A stretch of 5,629 bases of DNA, from the NCBI GenBank assembly GCA_024636135.1, contig JAGXHP010000081.1, positions 1 to 5,629 on the forward strand, in the 5' to 3' direction. A program made the translations under genes and the position numbers. This DNA is from Chloroflexota bacterium. Lineage in GTDB: Bacteria; Chloroflexota; Limnocylindria; QHBO01. Shown one piece after another: positions 5,270-5,629 of this stretch. The notes beneath the pieces are model-generated. The model had not been told where the DNA came from and did no database searches. It saw only the letters and a list, made by a program, of their open reading frames with translations. The stretch's first letter is position 1. Every line of letters begins with the position of its first letter.

Positions 5270-5301
5270 GAACGAGGCTGGGCAATCGCCCGGCCTCGTT
5301 C
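5270..5301. terminator. Hairpin terminator shared by mscL and dnaK
   Basis: A 14-bp stem (5270-5283 with 5288-5301), containing one U-G pair at 5279/5292, is closed by a 4-nt loop AATC. It starts 12 nt after the mscL stop and, on the other strand, 15 nt after the dnaK stop, so it sits exactly where two convergent genes need to end. No T-tract follows on either strand, so it is not a canonical intrinsic terminator, but stem strength and position support a bidirectional terminator or 3'-end stabiliser. Confidence 0.75.
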
Positions 5302-5316
5302 CATGCCGCGACGAGG

Positions 5317-5629
5317 TCAGACTTCCTTGTACTCGCCCTCGACCGTCTCGCCATCTTCCTCGGTTGCGGCCTCGGCGCCGGCCTCATCGGCTCCTTCGGC
5401 GGCCGCGCCACCATCGGTCCCGTTGCCGTCACCCGAGTCGGTGGCCTCGTAGGCCTTCGTGCCGATGCGCTGGAGCACCTCGGCCAGCTGACCCTTCGTC
5501 GAATCCACGGCGCCGGCGTCCTCCCCGCCGAGCGCCTCCTTGACCGACTCGATGCGCGCGGTGACCTCGGCCTTCTCCTCGTCCGACAGCTTGTCGTCGA
5601 GGTCCTTGAGCAGCCGCTCGCCCTGGTAG
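5317..5629 (-). CDS. dnaK: Molecular chaperone DnaK (Hsp70), C-terminal part
   Basis: The last 103 residues, running in from the right edge; the ATPase and substrate-binding domains lie outside. Reading from 5628 leftward gives YQGERLLKDLDDKLSDEEKA, then EVTARIESVKEAL, matching the DnaK helical lid (family pattern Y..EK.LKD...K.......VE..I..LKEAL). Next comes QLAEVLQRIGTKAYEAT, matching the last lid helix (L...L..IG..LY). The tail is a disordered acidic Gly/Ala/Glu stretch ending EEDGETVEGEYKEV, equivalent to the acidic VxDAEFEEV end of bacterial DnaK. A GTG at 5508 could be mistaken for a gene start but lies in mid-lid. DnaK is the ATP-driven Hsp70 that works with DnaJ and GrpE. Its usual partner dnaJ is on the same strand but about 3.1 kb downstream, beyond four other genes. 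Confidence 0.93.
   Translation of the reverse strand, partial: YQGERLLKDLDDKLSDEEKAEVTARIESVKEALGGEDAGAVDSTKGQLAEVLQRIGTKAYEATDSGDGNGTDGGAAAEGADEAGAEAATEEDGETVEGEYKEV

Noticed and set aside
5317..5508. Small acidic protein starting at GTG 5508
   Set aside because: The frame stays open to the window edge and upstream residues match the DnaK lid, so this is the DnaK C-terminus.
1..5629. Novel defence system, mobile element, CRISPR array or RNA gene
   Set aside because: No transposase, integrase, direct-repeat array, tRNA cloverleaf or defence domain was found; nearly all the sequence is accounted for by housekeeping and stress genes.

Overview
The window is a GC-rich bacterial chromosome segment (about two-thirds G+C by eye), almost fully coding, with no mobile element, tRNA, rRNA or CRISPR. 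It carries pieces of the heat-shock chaperone locus. On the minus strand the C-terminus of DnaK enters at the right edge, and dnaJ-prmA-rsmE leaves at the left edge. The order dnaK, dnaJ, prmA, rsmE is the classical HrcA-type arrangement of Firmicutes and relatives. A CIRCE operator, a perfect 9-bp inverted repeat with a 9-nt spacer, lies directly upstream of dnaJ. PrmA together with HrcA/CIRCE control argues against typical Actinobacteria, which use HspR/HAIR at dnaK and usually lack prmA between dnaJ and rsmE. A high-GC Chloroflexota lineage is my best inference, but the sequence does not prove it.

Layout, left to right: rsmE N-terminus (1-129, minus); prmA (126-1034, minus); dnaJ (1043-2170, minus); CIRCE (2191-2217) in the divergent intergenic region; a YcaQ/AlkX-type DNA glycosylase (2265-3515, plus); exonuclease III (3536-4327, minus, convergent with ycaQ); a DUF4332 helix-hairpin-helix-like gene (4424-4806, plus) whose reading frame is broken near its start; mscL with a C-terminal zinc ribbon (4853-5257, plus); a strong shared hairpin terminator (5270-5301); dnaK C-terminus (5317-5629, minus).

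Functionally there are two sets. One is the proteostasis and translation set: DnaK and DnaJ with the ribosome methyltransferases PrmA and RsmE. The other is a roughly 3.1-kb stress block between dnaK and dnaJ: a putative crosslink/alkyl-base glycosylase, an AP endonuclease/exonuclease III, a DUF4332 protein and an osmotic safety valve. dnaJ has its own promoter and CIRCE copy, as would be needed once it was separated from dnaK.

Three genes (dnaJ, ycaQ, xth) have a TANNNT -10 box only 6-10 nt before the start codon and no Shine-Dalgarno, suggesting leaderless transcripts. DUF4332 and mscL instead have strong GGAGG sites. The most notable points are the broken DUF4332 frame, where an internal repeat predicts a 19-nt loss, the zinc-ribbon MscL, the split chaperone locus with its own CIRCE, and the leaderless promoters.
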